This document shows, piece by piece, positions 25,238 through 34,277 of a DNA stretch of 64,000 nucleotides. The notes beneath the pieces are model-generated. The model was given only the letters and a program-made list of their open reading frames with translations. It was not told the origin of the DNA and did no database searches. The stretch's first letter is position 1. Each line of letters begins with the position of its first letter. This DNA is from Planktotalea arctica. Lineage in GTDB: Bacteria > Pseudomonadota > Alphaproteobacteria > Rhodobacterales > Rhodobacteraceae. The DNA is taken from contig NZ_MUHR01000013.1 in the NCBI RefSeq assembly GCF_002105285.1, positions 62,001 through 126,000 of the forward strand, read 5' to 3'. Position numbers and translations under genes: made by a program.

Positions 25238-26614
25238 ATGGAAGTCGCAATCCTCTTTACCATGGTCATCGGGTTGATGCTGATCGGCGTGCCGATCGCC
25301 GTCTCCCTTGGCTTTTCCTCCATCGTCTTCCTGCTGGCGCTTAGCGATACTTCGCTTGCCTCCATTGCGCAGACCTTCTTTCAGGCGATGGCGGGGCATT
25401 ACACGCTGCTGGCCATTCCCTTCTTCATCCTTGCCTCGTCCTTCATGTCCACGGGCGGCGTGGCGCAGCGGATCATCCGCTTCTCCATCGCCATCGTCGG
25501 CCATTTCCCCGGTGGCCTTGCGATTGCGGGCGTTTTTGCCTGTATGCTCTTCGCGGCGCTTTCCGGTTCCAGCCCTGCGACGGTCGTTGCCATCGGTTCA
25601 ATCGTGATCGCAGGCATGGTGCAGGTCGGCTACACCAAAGACTTCGCCGCAGGCGTCATCGCCAACGCGGGTACGCTGGGCATTCTGATCCCGCCCTCCA
25701 TCGTGATGGTGGTCTATGCCTCGGCCACAGACGTCTCCGTGGGCCGTATGTTTTTGGCGGGTGTTATTCCCGGTCTGATGGCCGGCACCATGTTGATGTT
25801 GACGATCTATATCATCGCAAAGGTTAAGGATTTACCAAAGGGCGAGTGGAAAGGCTGGGGCGAAGTTTGGGCCTCTGGCACCGAAGCGGGCTGGGGTCTT
25901 TTCCTGATCGTGATCATTCTTGGCGGCATCTATGGCGGTATCTTCACCCCGACAGAAGCGGCGGCGGTTGCGGCGGTCTATGCCTTTTTTATCGCCAACT
26001 TCATCTACCGCGATATGGGCCCGCTGCGCCAAGGCAATGGCGAGCGCAATCTCTCGCTCATGGAAAAGCCCATCGCGCTGGTGACTGCGTTTTTTCATAA
26101 AGACACGCGCGACACGCTCTTCGATGCGGGCAAGCTGACCATCACCTTGATGTTCATCATCGCCAACGCCTTGATCCTGAAGCATGTTCTGACGGACGAG
26201 CAAATCCCGCAGCAGATCGCGGGCGCAATGCTTGCGGCGGGCTTCGGCCCTGTGGTGTTCTTGATCATCGTCAACGTGATCCTGCTGATCGGTGGTCAAT
26301 TCATGGAGCCCTCGGGCCTCATCGTGATCGTCGCGCCGCTGGTATTCCCGATCGCGATCCAGTTGGGGATTGATCCGATCCACCTTGGCATCATTATGGT
26401 CGTGAACATGGAAATCGGCATGATCACGCCGCCTGTGGGCTTGAACCTGTTCGTCACGTCCGGCGTTGCCGGGATGCCGATGATGCGGGTCGTGAAAGCG
26501 GCGCTGCCGTTTCTCGCAGTGCTCTTCGTGTTCTTGATTATCATCACCTACGTGCCTTGGTTCTCGACCTTCCTGCCCACCTACTTCATGGGGCCGGAAA
26601 TCATTACGAACTAA
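25238..26614 (+). CDS. dctM: TRAP transporter large permease DctM
   Basis: The 458-residue protein is the ion-coupled channel subunit, with about twelve hydrophobic helices and the family stretches LSGSSPATVVAIGSI, GYTKDFAAGVIANAGTLGIL, PPSIVMVVYA and MITPPVGLNLFV. It uses the sodium gradient to import the substrate delivered by DctP. It starts four bases after dctQ and is followed by an intrinsic terminator. Confidence 0.95.
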   Translation: MEVAILFTMVIGLMLIGVPIAVSLGFSSIVFLLALSDTSLASIAQTFFQAMAGHYTLLAIPFFILASSFMSTGGVAQRIIRFSIAIVGHFPGGLAIAGVFACMLFAALSGSSPATVVAIGSIVIAGMVQVGYTKDFAAGVIANAGTLGILIPPSIVMVVYASATDVSVGRMFLAGVIPGLMAGTMLMLTIYIIAKVKDLPKGEWKGWGEVWASGTEAGWGLFLIVIILGGIYGGIFTPTEAAAVAAVYAFFIANFIYRDMGPLRQGNGERNLSLMEKPIALVTAFFHKDTRDTLFDAGKLTITLMFIIANALILKHVLTDEQIPQQIAGAMLAAGFGPVVFLIIVNVILLIGGQFMEPSGLIVIVAPLVFPIAIQLGIDPIHLGIIMVVNMEIGMITPPVGLNLFVTSGVAGMPMMRVVKAALPFLAVLFVFLIIITYVPWFSTFLPTYFMGPEIITN

Positions 26615-26636
26615 GGCCGGGACGCCGCACTAAAGA

Positions 26637-26675
26637 AAAGGCCGCGCTTGGAATGCTTCGAGCGCGGCCTTTTCA
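26637..26675 (+). terminator. Intrinsic terminator after dctM
   Basis: Arms AAAAGGCCGCGCT and AGCGCGGCCTTTT form a long GC-rich stem that ends in a T-run, 23 bases past the dctM stop. It closes the dctPQM operon. Confidence 0.88.
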
Positions 26676-26889
26676 TGTTTGGTGCAGCGATATGTCATGC
26701 GACGCTCAAACACCGCGCAGAATCGCGTCATCAACGAGGCTGAATAAACATGTCGGTGCGCCCTCTGGTAATGCCAGAAGGCGAGAGGGCTCTGAAACCT
26801 GTGCGAACAAATTCAATCTTGAGGTAGAGCAAAGCAACCGAATCGAAGCTATACTATGTCAGTCATGTTAAGGGGGAATTTACACCAGC

Positions 26890-26964
26890 TGGCAGCCCGT
26901 ACGAGAATCGAACTCGTCTTTCCAGGTTGAAAACCTGGCGTCCTAACCGATAGACGAACGGGCC
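26890..26964 (-). tRNA. tRNA-Glu (anticodon UUC)
   Basis: The minus strand folds into a full cloverleaf: acceptor GGCCCGU/ACGGGCU (one G-U pair), five-pair anticodon stem CCAGG/CCUGG with a seven-base loop carrying UUC at 26929-26931, and a T-arm loop with GUUCGAUUC. The 3' CCA is encoded (26890-26892). It is the only tRNA seen in the window and lies between dctM and recJ. Flanking arms ACACCAGCT and AGCTGGTGT extend the pairing of the primary transcript. Confidence 0.97.
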
Positions 26965-27056
26965 AGCTAGCTGGTGTGAGGCGACTTCTAGGCAAAGACG
27001 CCGAGCCGCGCAAGAGTAAAAATCAGGTTTTTTCACAGAAGTTTATGTGCCCTAAT

Positions 27057-28799
27057 TCAGGCGGGTGCAGCGTCCTCTAAACGCAGCTGCGGGCTCTGGC
27101 GACCGCCCCATGAATTGATCTCGAGGCGCCCTGCAAGGTGGAAGCGTTTGCCGCCGTGATTCTCCAAGGCCGGGCCAAGGGGTGTGTCCATGGCGCCAAA
27201 GCAAATCGCTTCAAGGCGCGCGCCGAGGCCATCGCTGAAGGTGATTTTGAGATGGGTCTCGCCGACGCGTTTGGTAAAGCTGATTTCAACGTCGGGAAAG
27301 GCGAACCTAGGGGCGGGAGCCCCTGCGCCAAAGGGGCCTGCTTGCTCCATCTGCTCGATCATCTCGATTTGTGCAGCGCCCGGCATGAGCATGCCGTCAA
27401 GGCGAAGATCGGACGGGCCTGCGTCACCCGCGCCTTGCTTGGCCATAAGCTCGGAGAGGCGCGCCATGGCGGGTTCCAACTGCGCGCGGCTGAGCGACAG
27501 GCCTGCGGCCATTTTGTGACCGCCGCCTTTTTCAATGAGGCCTTCATGGGCGAGTCTCTGGATGGATGCGCCAAGGTCGACGCCGCTGATCGAGCGTCCC
27601 GAACCTTTGCCCACGTCGCCGTCAAAGCCGATCACGATTGCAGGACGATGCGCAGCGTCCTTGAGGCGTGAGGCAACGATGCCGACGACGCCGGGGTGCC
27701 AGCCCTCTCCAGCGGCCCAAGCGAGGGGGGCGTCAAAGCCGCGCTGTTCGGCCTGTTCCAGCGCAGCGGCGCGTACATTGTTTTCGATCTCGCGCCGCTC
27801 TGTGTTGAGCATGTCGAGGCGTTCGGCCATGGCCTGCGCCTCGTGGGGGTCACGCGTCGCCAAAAGGCGCGCACCAAGGTCAGCCTTGCCGATGCGCCCG
27901 CCCGCATTGACGCGCGGACCCAGCAGGAAGCCGAGGTGATAGGACGAGGGCGCGGTATCCATGCGCGAGACATCCGCGAGCGCGGTGAGGCCAATGCGTG
28001 ACCGACGCCCCATCACGGTGAGGCCCTGGCGCACCAGCGCGCGGTTCACGCCAATCAGGGGCGCGACGTCAGCGACCGTGCCAAGGGCGACAAGATCGAG
28101 CATTTTCAGCAGGTTAGGGCCAGTTGCGCCGTCATCGCGCAACTGGCGACCTGCTTCGACAAGCATCAAGAAGACGACGCCAGCAGCGCACAGATGCGCG
28201 AGATCACCGGTTTCATCGGCGCGGTTCGGATTCACCACCGCAAGCGCGGGGGGCAGCGTTTCGCCGCCAAGGTGGTGATCAAGCACGACCACATCCGCGC
28301 CAATGGCCGCGGCGATGGGGCCATGAGAGAGCGTGCCGCAATCGACGCAGATGATCAGGTCGTGATCGCGCGCAAGCATCGACATGGCTTCATCGTTGGG
28401 GCCGTAGCCCTCGTCGATACGGTCGGGAATGTAGAGCGTGGCGGATTGATCGAAATGGCGCAGCCAGTCGATGATCAGCGCGGCAGAGGTGCCGCCATCC
28501 ACATCGTAATCGGCGAAGATCGCGATCTTTTGGCGGTTTTTGACAGCGGCGAGAATGCGCGCGGTCGCCTTTTCCATATCGCGCAGGGAGCGTGGATCGG
28601 GCAGCAGGTTTTTGAGGGTGGGCGCGAGGAAATCTGCGGCCTCCTCGGGCCTGACCGCCCTGCGCGCAAGAATGGCGCAGATCGGGGCGGGCAGGCCGGT
28701 TGCCTGCGCCATGGCCTCGGCCTGGCGCGCGATTTCAATGTCCGGACCGACCCAGCGCCGCCCGGTCAGAGAGCGCTCCACGTTGAGGAACGCCCTCAT
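27057..28799 (-). CDS. recJ: Single-strand-specific 5'-3' exonuclease RecJ
   Basis: The 580-residue protein has the DHH phosphoesterase motifs FADYDVDGG, CVDCG and LDHHLGGE, then the DHHA1 domain with GKGSGRSISGVDLG and GGGHKMAAG, and an OB fold at the C-terminus. RecJ degrades 5'-ended single strands in recombination and repair. It starts four bases after the glpX stop without a strong ribosome site of its own, so it is probably coupled. The glpX-recJ pairing is common in alphaproteobacteria. Confidence 0.95.
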   Translation of the reverse strand: MRAFLNVERSLTGRRWVGPDIEIARQAEAMAQATGLPAPICAILARRAVRPEEAADFLAPTLKNLLPDPRSLRDMEKATARILAAVKNRQKIAIFADYDVDGGTSAALIIDWLRHFDQSATLYIPDRIDEGYGPNDEAMSMLARDHDLIICVDCGTLSHGPIAAAIGADVVVLDHHLGGETLPPALAVVNPNRADETGDLAHLCAAGVVFLMLVEAGRQLRDDGATGPNLLKMLDLVALGTVADVAPLIGVNRALVRQGLTVMGRRSRIGLTALADVSRMDTAPSSYHLGFLLGPRVNAGGRIGKADLGARLLATRDPHEAQAMAERLDMLNTERREIENNVRAAALEQAEQRGFDAPLAWAAGEGWHPGVVGIVASRLKDAAHRPAIVIGFDGDVGKGSGRSISGVDLGASIQRLAHEGLIEKGGGHKMAAGLSLSRAQLEPAMARLSELMAKQGAGDAGPSDLRLDGMLMPGAAQIEMIEQMEQAGPFGAGAPAPRFAFPDVEISFTKRVGETHLKITFSDGLGARLEAICFGAMDTPLGPALENHGGKRFHLAGRLEINSWGGRQSPQLRLEDAAPA

Positions 28800-28803
28800 T
28801 ATT

Positions 28804-29772
28804 TTAAACGCTCACGGGGTTGCGGTAGGACATGCGCCGCACAGAGCCGGTCTTGGAGCGCATCAGCAGCGTTTCGGTTGTGACATAGCCCACCTCGCGC
28901 TTGATCGCAGGCAAAAGCGTGCCGCCTGTGACGCCTGTCGCGGCGAAGATCACATCCTGAGTGACCATATCATCGCGGCTGTAGATGCGGTCGAAATCGG
29001 TGATGCCGGCTTTGCTCGCGCGGCCACGCTCGTCATCGTTGCGAAACAGCAAACGGCCGTAGATTTGTCCGCCCATACATTTGAGCGCCGCAGCGGCCAA
29101 GACGCCCTCGGGCGCGCCGCCTGAGCCCATATACATGTCGATGCCCGTGAGATCGGGTTCGGCGCAGTGCATGACGCCGGCGACATCGCCATCTGTGATC
29201 AGGCGGATAGAGGCCCCGGTCGAGCGGACCTCGGCGATCATTTCATCGTGGCGCGGACGCTCAAGGATGCAAACGGTAATGTCAGAGGGCGCACAGCCTT
29301 TGGCGGTGGCGAGCGCGGAGACGCGCGTGGCGTAGGGCATATCGAGTGTGACGATGCCCTCGGGGTAGCCCGGGCCAATGGCGAGCTTGTCCATATAAAC
29401 GTCCGGCGCGTGCAGCATGGAGCCGCGCGGGCCCATGGCGATCACCGTGAGCGCGTTTGGCATGTCCTTAGCCGTCAGGGTGGTGCCCTCAAGCGGATCA
29501 AGCGCGATATCAACGCCCGGGCCGTTGCCTGTGCCGACTTCCTCGCCAATGAAAAGCATGGGGGCTTCATCGCGCTCGCCCTCGCCGATGACGACGACGC
29601 CGGCGATGTCCAGTAGGTTCAATTGCTGGCGCATGGCGTTGACGGCCGCTTGATCGGCGGCTTTTTCATCGCCGCGCCCGATCAGGGAGGCGGAGGCGAT
29701 GGCGGCTTGCTCGGCGACGCGCGCGAGGCCGAGGGAGAGCATGCGGTCATTGAAATCAACTGGCTTGGACAT
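28804..29772 (-). CDS. glpX: Class II fructose-1,6-bisphosphatase
   Basis: The 322-residue protein shows GlpX signatures: GEGERDEAPML, ALDPLEGTTLTA with metal ligands, and GSGGAPEGVLAAAALKCMGG. It removes the 1-phosphate from fructose 1,6-bisphosphate in gluconeogenesis. AAGGAAG lies just before the start. It sits downstream of hom and a ceramidase-like gene and upstream of recJ, all on one strand; a repeated 3'-end element separates it from the ceramidase-like gene. Confidence 0.95.
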   Translation of the reverse strand: MSKPVDFNDRMLSLGLARVAEQAAIASASLIGRGDEKAADQAAVNAMRQQLNLLDIAGVVVIGEGERDEAPMLFIGEEVGTGNGPGVDIALDPLEGTTLTAKDMPNALTVIAMGPRGSMLHAPDVYMDKLAIGPGYPEGIVTLDMPYATRVSALATAKGCAPSDITVCILERPRHDEMIAEVRSTGASIRLITDGDVAGVMHCAEPDLTGIDMYMGSGGAPEGVLAAAALKCMGGQIYGRLLFRNDDERGRASKAGITDFDRIYSRDDMVTQDVIFAATGVTGGTLLPAIKREVGYVTTETLLMRSKTGSVRRMSYRNPVSV

Positions 29773-29882
29773 GAGGGCTTCCTTAGAGAATTGTTAGCCT
29801 TGGCCTAGCGGGCGGGGGCGCGCAAGACAAGGGGAGCGGGCGCGCTGTGGCGAGTGTTTGCGCTGACATTGGGCGTTGGGAG

Positions 29883-29934
29883 CGAGAGGGCCAGCCCTCT
29901 CGCGCTCTCCCGAGGTATTTTTGGACCAAAGAAG
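29883..29934 (-). repeat. 3'-end element copy C (ceramidase-like gene)
   Basis: Read in the sense of the ceramidase-like gene: stop, GCCTCCTTCTTTGGTCC, AAAAATACCTCGGGAG, then a perfect hairpin with arms CGAGAGGGC and GCCCTCTCG. It is almost base-for-base the same as copy A at pyrC, 26 kb away. Confidence 0.82.
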
Positions 29935-29939
29935 GAGGC

Positions 29940-30632
29940 TCAGGCAGGGTCGCTGGCATCGAGCGTGCGGATCAGGCCTTGGAGGAGCATCGCGATCATG
30001 ACGCCGTTCAGGCCGTGCCAGATGAAATGGGTGCCTGCGGGGAAGCTGTTGCAGATCGCCATATCGACTGTGCGCGCGCAGAGCGAGACTAAGAAGGCAA
30101 GCGTGGCGGCGATCACCCAAGGGGCCATCGGGCTGGAGCGGCGCCATGAGAGGATAGAGAACACGATCAGAGCGATGACGGCGGGTGCGTATTGGCCCGA
30201 GCCGTTCAGCGGATCGCGGCGGGGCTCTGTGAGTTCGGGCGCGGAGCCGTCGCTGGCAGCGAGGACCACCACGGTGATGACTGCGGCGATTGCCAGAAAG
30301 ATGATTGTGAGCTTGCCAGGGTTCACGCCGCCGATGCGGCGGATGGCGACGAAGACGAAGACGGCCACAAAGCTCCAGATCGGGATGGTATCAGCAAAGG
30401 CGGACCAGACCTGCGCGAACGTGTGAAACAAGAATGAGCCGATGCCGATGAGGCCTGCGAGGGTGATCAGGATCCAAAGATCTGCCTCGCGTCGATTTTG
30501 CGCAACTGCGGTGCGCGCAGCCCAAAGTGCGGCAAGAAGGAACATCGCGTTGCTGATCGCGTTCAGCGGTTCTGCCCAGAAACTGGCGTCCGTGCGTTCG
30601 CAATAGATATCAACGGCTTGGGTCCAGTCCAT
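29940..30632 (-). CDS. Ceramidase-domain (CREST) membrane hydrolase
   Basis: The 230-residue protein has about seven hydrophobic helices and the metal-site motifs of the CREST superfamily: AEPLNAISNAMF near the first helix, GSFLFHTFAQVWSAFAD (S, H and D), and GTHFIWHGLNG near the end. Relatives include alkaline ceramidases and Per1-type proteins, membrane amidases with a zinc site. The bacterial substrate is not known. It begins 11 bases after hom, so it belongs to the hom-glpX-recJ transcription unit. Confidence 0.82.
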   Translation of the reverse strand: MDWTQAVDIYCERTDASFWAEPLNAISNAMFLLAALWAARTAVAQNRREADLWILITLAGLIGIGSFLFHTFAQVWSAFADTIPIWSFVAVFVFVAIRRIGGVNPGKLTIIFLAIAAVITVVVLAASDGSAPELTEPRRDPLNGSGQYAPAVIALIVFSILSWRRSSPMAPWVIAATLAFLVSLCARTVDMAICNSFPAGTHFIWHGLNGVMIAMLLQGLIRTLDASDPA

Positions 30633-30643
30633 CGTGCTGCACC

Positions 30644-31936
30644 TTAGAGGTTTTCGATGCGCAGCGCGACCGGCGCAGTAGAGACCACATCGGTTGCATT
30701 CATCGCTGTGATCGCTTCATCGAGTGCTTGGCGCATACATTTATGGGTGACGATCAGCACGGGCGCGGTTTCGTCCTGGTGGCCGTATTGGCGCATGCGG
30801 TCGATGGAAATGCCTGCCTCGCCCAGAATGCTGGCGATTTTAGCCATTGCACCCGGTTTGTCCTTGAGGCCGACGCGCAGATAGAATGGCGCGGGGGTGG
30901 AGGCCATGGCGGCGGGGGCTTTGACAAGCTGCGCTGCAGGAATTCCGAAGGTCGGGATGCGGACGCCGCGTGCGATATCCATAACGTCGCCCATCACCGC
31001 TGAAGCGGTCGGCCCCATGCCTGCGCCGGGGCCGCGCAGCACGATTTGCTCTACGCTGTCGCCCTCGATCACCACCATATTGGTGCCACCATCAAGCTGG
31101 CCGAGCGCGGATGTGTCGGGCACGAGGCAGGGCGTCATGCGCTGCTCGAGACCACGGCCGGTCATTTGGGTGACGCCGAGCAGCTTGATCTTGAAGCCCA
31201 TATCAGCGGCATGTTTGATGTCGGAAAGTTCTATCCGCTGGATGCCTTCCAGCTCGACTGCGTCGAAGTCGACTTGCGTGCCAAAGGCGATGGACGCGAG
31301 CAGGGCGAGTTTATGGCCCGCGTCGATACCGCCGACATCGAGGTTCGGGTCTGCTTCCAGATAGCCAAGCTCGGCGCATTCTTCAAAGAGCGCTTCATAG
31401 CCGCGCCCGGATTTTTCCATATTGGTTAGAATATAATTGCAGGTGCCGTTCATCACGCCCATGACGCGGGTGATTTCATTGCCTGCAAGGCCCTCGAGCA
31501 GGGATTTGATCACAGGGATGCCGCCAGCGACAGCAGCCTCGTAGCGGATCACCGAGCCTGCGTTTTCAGCCGCCAGCGCGAGGGCTTGGCCGTGATGGGC
31601 GAGCAGGGCCTTGTTGGCAGTAACCACGTCCTTGCCTGCGGCCAGTGCCGCTTCTACGGCGTCCTTGGCCGGGCCGCTTTCGCCGCCGATGAGTTCTACG
31701 AAAACGTCTACGTCATCGCGCGTGGCCAGTGCGACCGCATCGGTTTCCCAAGCATAGCCTGACAAAGACACGCCGCGATCGCGGCTTTGATCACGCGCGC
31801 AAACGGCACTGATCACCACTTCGCGCCCTGCGCGCGCGCTCAGAAGTGCGCTTTGTTGGCGGATGATCTTGACCACGCCCGTTCCCACGGTTCCCAGACC
31901 TGCAATTCCAAGGCGCAAAGGCGTTCGCTGGTTCAT
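30644..31936 (-). CDS. hom: Homoserine dehydrogenase
   Basis: The 430-residue enzyme has a Rossmann domain (GIAGLGTVGTGV), the catalytic region with GVMNGTCNYILTNM and GYLEADPNLDVGGIDAGHK, and a C-terminal ACT domain (YLRVGLKDKPGAMAKIASIL) for threonine feedback. It reduces aspartate semialdehyde to homoserine for threonine and methionine synthesis. It is the first gene of the hom-ceramidase-like-glpX-recJ series. Confidence 0.96.
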   Translation of the reverse strand: MNQRTPLRLGIAGLGTVGTGVVKIIRQQSALLSARAGREVVISAVCARDQSRDRGVSLSGYAWETDAVALATRDDVDVFVELIGGESGPAKDAVEAALAAGKDVVTANKALLAHHGQALALAAENAGSVIRYEAAVAGGIPVIKSLLEGLAGNEITRVMGVMNGTCNYILTNMEKSGRGYEALFEECAELGYLEADPNLDVGGIDAGHKLALLASIAFGTQVDFDAVELEGIQRIELSDIKHAADMGFKIKLLGVTQMTGRGLEQRMTPCLVPDTSALGQLDGGTNMVVIEGDSVEQIVLRGPGAGMGPTASAVMGDVMDIARGVRIPTFGIPAAQLVKAPAAMASTPAPFYLRVGLKDKPGAMAKIASILGEAGISIDRMRQYGHQDETAPVLIVTHKCMRQALDEAITAMNATDVVSTAPVALRIENL

Positions 31937-32041
31937 CCGGGGTCTCCTTCGGGATAATTTCTGGCGTGTGTTGCTCTGCGTTTAGCTTTGACGCTGCACA
32001 GGTGCAATGTTGCATTGCGCTCTTTCGCGGTTTCGCCTTGC

Positions 32042-32416
32042 TTATTCGGGAGCGATCGGCGCGTTGATCCCGCGCTCCATTCGTTTGCGCAAATCTGCGT
32101 CGAAAAGCGGATCGCTTGCGGCTTGTACATCGCGGCGCGCGCGCAGGGCGTCTATGCGGTTCTGCATAGGATCATCGCTGTTCTGCCCGGGCGTCGGTGC
32201 AGCCTGAAGATCATCGCGGCGCGCGGTCAATTCTTCCTGCACCTCTCCGGTGATGCTTGGCTCCGGTTCTTTCAGAAGTTCCTCAATCGGGACCAGTTTA
32301 GGGTAGGGGCTTTTGGCATCGAATTGTTCTTCGGAGACGTCGAGTTCCGGAAATTTCTGGCATCCGAGCAGGGCGGTCGCTGCGAGGGCAAGGATAAAGG
32401 GGGTGGAGGCGCGCAT
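32042..32416 (-). CDS. Small lipoprotein, unknown function
   Basis: The 124-residue product MRASTPFILALAATALLGC has a lipoprotein signal with lipobox LLGC (C19). The mature part is charged and low in hydrophobic residues (KFPELDVSEEQFDAKSPYPK, then EELTARRDDLQ), with no recognised domain. It is divergent from a TetR regulator. The family looks restricted to roseobacter relatives, which is inference. Confidence 0.78.
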   Translation of the reverse strand: MRASTPFILALAATALLGCQKFPELDVSEEQFDAKSPYPKLVPIEELLKEPEPSITGEVQEELTARRDDLQAAPTPGQNSDDPMQNRIDALRARRDVQAASDPLFDADLRKRMERGINAPIAPE

Positions 32417-32512
32417 GATTAAATGGTCCAACTGCTTTGCACCCCTTTGTGCCGTAGCCGCGCGCGGGGGGCAAGGGGAGCACAGGGCGCGTGTGCGATT
32501 AGTGGTTTTTTT

Positions 32513-32526
32513 TGAACGCGTGTTCA
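32513..32526. promoter_or_regulatory. Candidate TetR operator
   Basis: TGAAC-GCGT-GTTCA is a dyad of 5-base arms with a 4-base spacer, 16 bases before the TetR-family gene at 32542. The position in a divergent intergenic space and the symmetry suit autorepression. Confidence 0.5.
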
Positions 32527-32541
32527 GTTAACATAAGCTCC

Positions 32542-33132
32542 ATGGCTCGAACCCAAGGATCCCATTCCGGCACCACCCGCCCGCGCGTGCGTGCGGCGGC
32601 GCAGCGTCTGTTTGCACAAAGCGGCTATGCTGCTGTTTCCATGCGCCAAATTGCGAGCGAAGTGGGGGTGCAGGCTGGCGCACTTTATAATTATACGCCT
32701 GACAAACAGGCGCTGTTGTTCGATCTGATGCAGCAACATATGGACGATCTGCTTGCGGCGCGCGCGTTGCAAACACATGGCGCAGGGCCGCTTGCCGCTT
32801 TGGAGCAGTTCACGCGGTTTCACATCCGTTTTCACCTTGATCGCCCCGATGCGGTCTTCATCGCTTATATGGAATTGCGCAATCTGACCGCGCCACATTT
32901 CGAGCAGATTGAGCAATTGCGCAGGCGCTATGAGAGCGAACTCACCGATATTCTGCGTACAGGGCAAAGGGCGGGGGTGTTCGAGATCGCCGATATACCC
33001 GTCGCAACGCGTGCGGTGATCGCGATGCTGACGGGGGTCACGACTTGGTATCGCGAAAGCGGCGCGCTTAGCCGCGTCGATGTTGAGGACGTCTACTGGC
33101 AAATGGTGCGCGGGGCGGTTGGGGCGCGTTGA
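32542..33132 (+). CDS. TetR/AcrR family transcriptional regulator
   Basis: The 196-residue protein has an N-terminal TetR HTH (RAAAQRLFAQSGYAAVSMRQ, then GVQAGALYNYTPDKQALL) and an all-helical C-terminal ligand domain (about 85-190). It has the pattern of regulators of fatty acyl-CoA or branched-chain metabolism, but the ligand cannot be read from sequence. The open frame begins 10 codons earlier, inside the candidate operator; MARTQG is preferred. It converges on the pirin gene across a 57-bp tandem repeat. Confidence 0.85.
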   Translation: MARTQGSHSGTTRPRVRAAAQRLFAQSGYAAVSMRQIASEVGVQAGALYNYTPDKQALLFDLMQQHMDDLLAARALQTHGAGPLAALEQFTRFHIRFHLDRPDAVFIAYMELRNLTAPHFEQIEQLRRRYESELTDILRTGQRAGVFEIADIPVATRAVIAMLTGVTTWYRESGALSRVDVEDVYWQMVRGAVGAR

Positions 33133-33149
33133 TGCGCTCCCCTTTTCCC

Positions 33150-33284
33150 GGTTAGTGAGCGGGTTTTATCCGCCGCTCACAGGTAAAAGTGGGCACCGGT
33201 TTTTCGGGTTAGTGAGCGGGTTTTATATGCCGCTCACAGGTAAAAGTGGGCACCGGTTTTCCCGGTTAGTGAGCGGGTTTTATA
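33150..33284. repeat. 57-bp tandem repeat, 2.4 copies, overlapping the pirin 3' end
   Basis: Copies start at 33150, 33207 and 33264, each beginning GGTTAGTGAGCGGGTTTTAT. Copies 1 and 2 differ at about four bases; copy 3 is cut after 21 bases and contains the pirin stop and last codons. Each full unit carries a hairpin with arms GTGAGCGG and CCGCTCAC. The TetR and pirin genes converge here, so the array forms the 3' region of both. Confidence 0.93.
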
Positions 33285-34177
33285 AACGTCCCGTTGCGCA
33301 ATTCCTTCACGGCCTGCTGCAATTCTTCGCGCGTGTTCATTACGATAGGGCCGTGCCAGGCCACAGGTTCTTTGAGCGGCTGGCCCGAGATCAAAAGGAA
33401 CCGCACGCCGTGCTCGCCCGCTTGCACCGTGATCTCTTCGGAGGCACCGAAGCGCACCAAAGTGCGGTTGCCTGAAAGGTCACGGATGTTAACCTCCTCG
33501 CCGCCGACCTCCTTTTCCAAAAGCACACCCATGGGCGCAGAGCCATCGACGAAGGCCGCATCGCCCTCGAATACATAGGCGAAGGCGCGGCGGTGGTGGC
33601 TGAGCTTGAACGTCTTTTTCACGCCGGCTGGCACATGGATATCAAGATATTGTGGATCGGCCGCAATGCCATCGACGGGGCCCGTTTTGCCCCAGAAGTC
33701 GCCGACCACGACCTTCACGCGGGTGCCGTCGTCGTCAATAATCTCGGGAATTTCCTTTGATTCAACGTCCTGATAGCGCGGCGCTGTCATTTTCAGCGAC
33801 GCGGGCAGGTTTGCCCAGAGCTGGAAGCCATGCATCTGCCCCTTGGCATTACCGTGCGGCATTTCCTGGTGCATAATCCCCGAGCCGGCAGTCATCCATT
33901 GCACGTCCCCTGAGCCTAGCGTTCCGGTGTTGCCAAGGCTGTCACCGTGATCGACGGTGCCGTTCAGCACGTAGGTAATGGTTTCGATGCCGCGGTGGGG
34001 GTGCCATGGAAACCCCTTCTCGAATTTGTCGGGGCTTTCGCCGCGAAAGTCATCAAAGAGCAGGAACGGGTCTAGTTCTGTGGGGTCCTGAAAGCCGAAC
34101 GCGCGGTGCAGATGCACGCCCGCGCCCTCAAGTGTCGGGGTTGCAGTGGATGTTTCAAAACGGGAACTGACGGACAT
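33266..34177 (-). CDS. Pirin family protein
   Basis: The 303-residue protein is a bicupin pirin: the N-terminal cupin has FLLFDDFRG, PWHPHRGIETITYV and GSGIMHQEMP with iron ligands H59, H61, H103 and E105-type positions, and the C-terminal cupin starts near LDIHVPAGVKKTF. Some bacterial pirins have quercetinase activity or bind metabolic enzymes; which applies here is unknown. Its final codons and stop are part of a 57-bp tandem repeat. Confidence 0.92.
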   Translation of the reverse strand: MSVSSRFETSTATPTLEGAGVHLHRAFGFQDPTELDPFLLFDDFRGESPDKFEKGFPWHPHRGIETITYVLNGTVDHGDSLGNTGTLGSGDVQWMTAGSGIMHQEMPHGNAKGQMHGFQLWANLPASLKMTAPRYQDVESKEIPEIIDDDGTRVKVVVGDFWGKTGPVDGIAADPQYLDIHVPAGVKKTFKLSHHRRAFAYVFEGDAAFVDGSAPMGVLLEKEVGGEEVNIRDLSGNRTLVRFGASEEITVQAGEHGVRFLLISGQPLKEPVAWHGPIVMNTREELQQAVKELRNGTFIKPAH

Positions 34178-34277
34178 GATGTGCCTCCTTTAAGGGTTAA
34201 GGAGAACATAGTGTTAAAGGGTCAGTGCGCAATTAAGCGAAAACCAACGGGTTGTGTGCATGGGTGCACAGGAGGCG

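Noticed and set aside
26759-26790. Nested hairpin GCCCTC/GAGGGC with inner CTGG/CCAG, possible small RNA
   Set aside because: The two stems compete, there is no T-tract or promoter-like sequence, and nothing else supports transcription.
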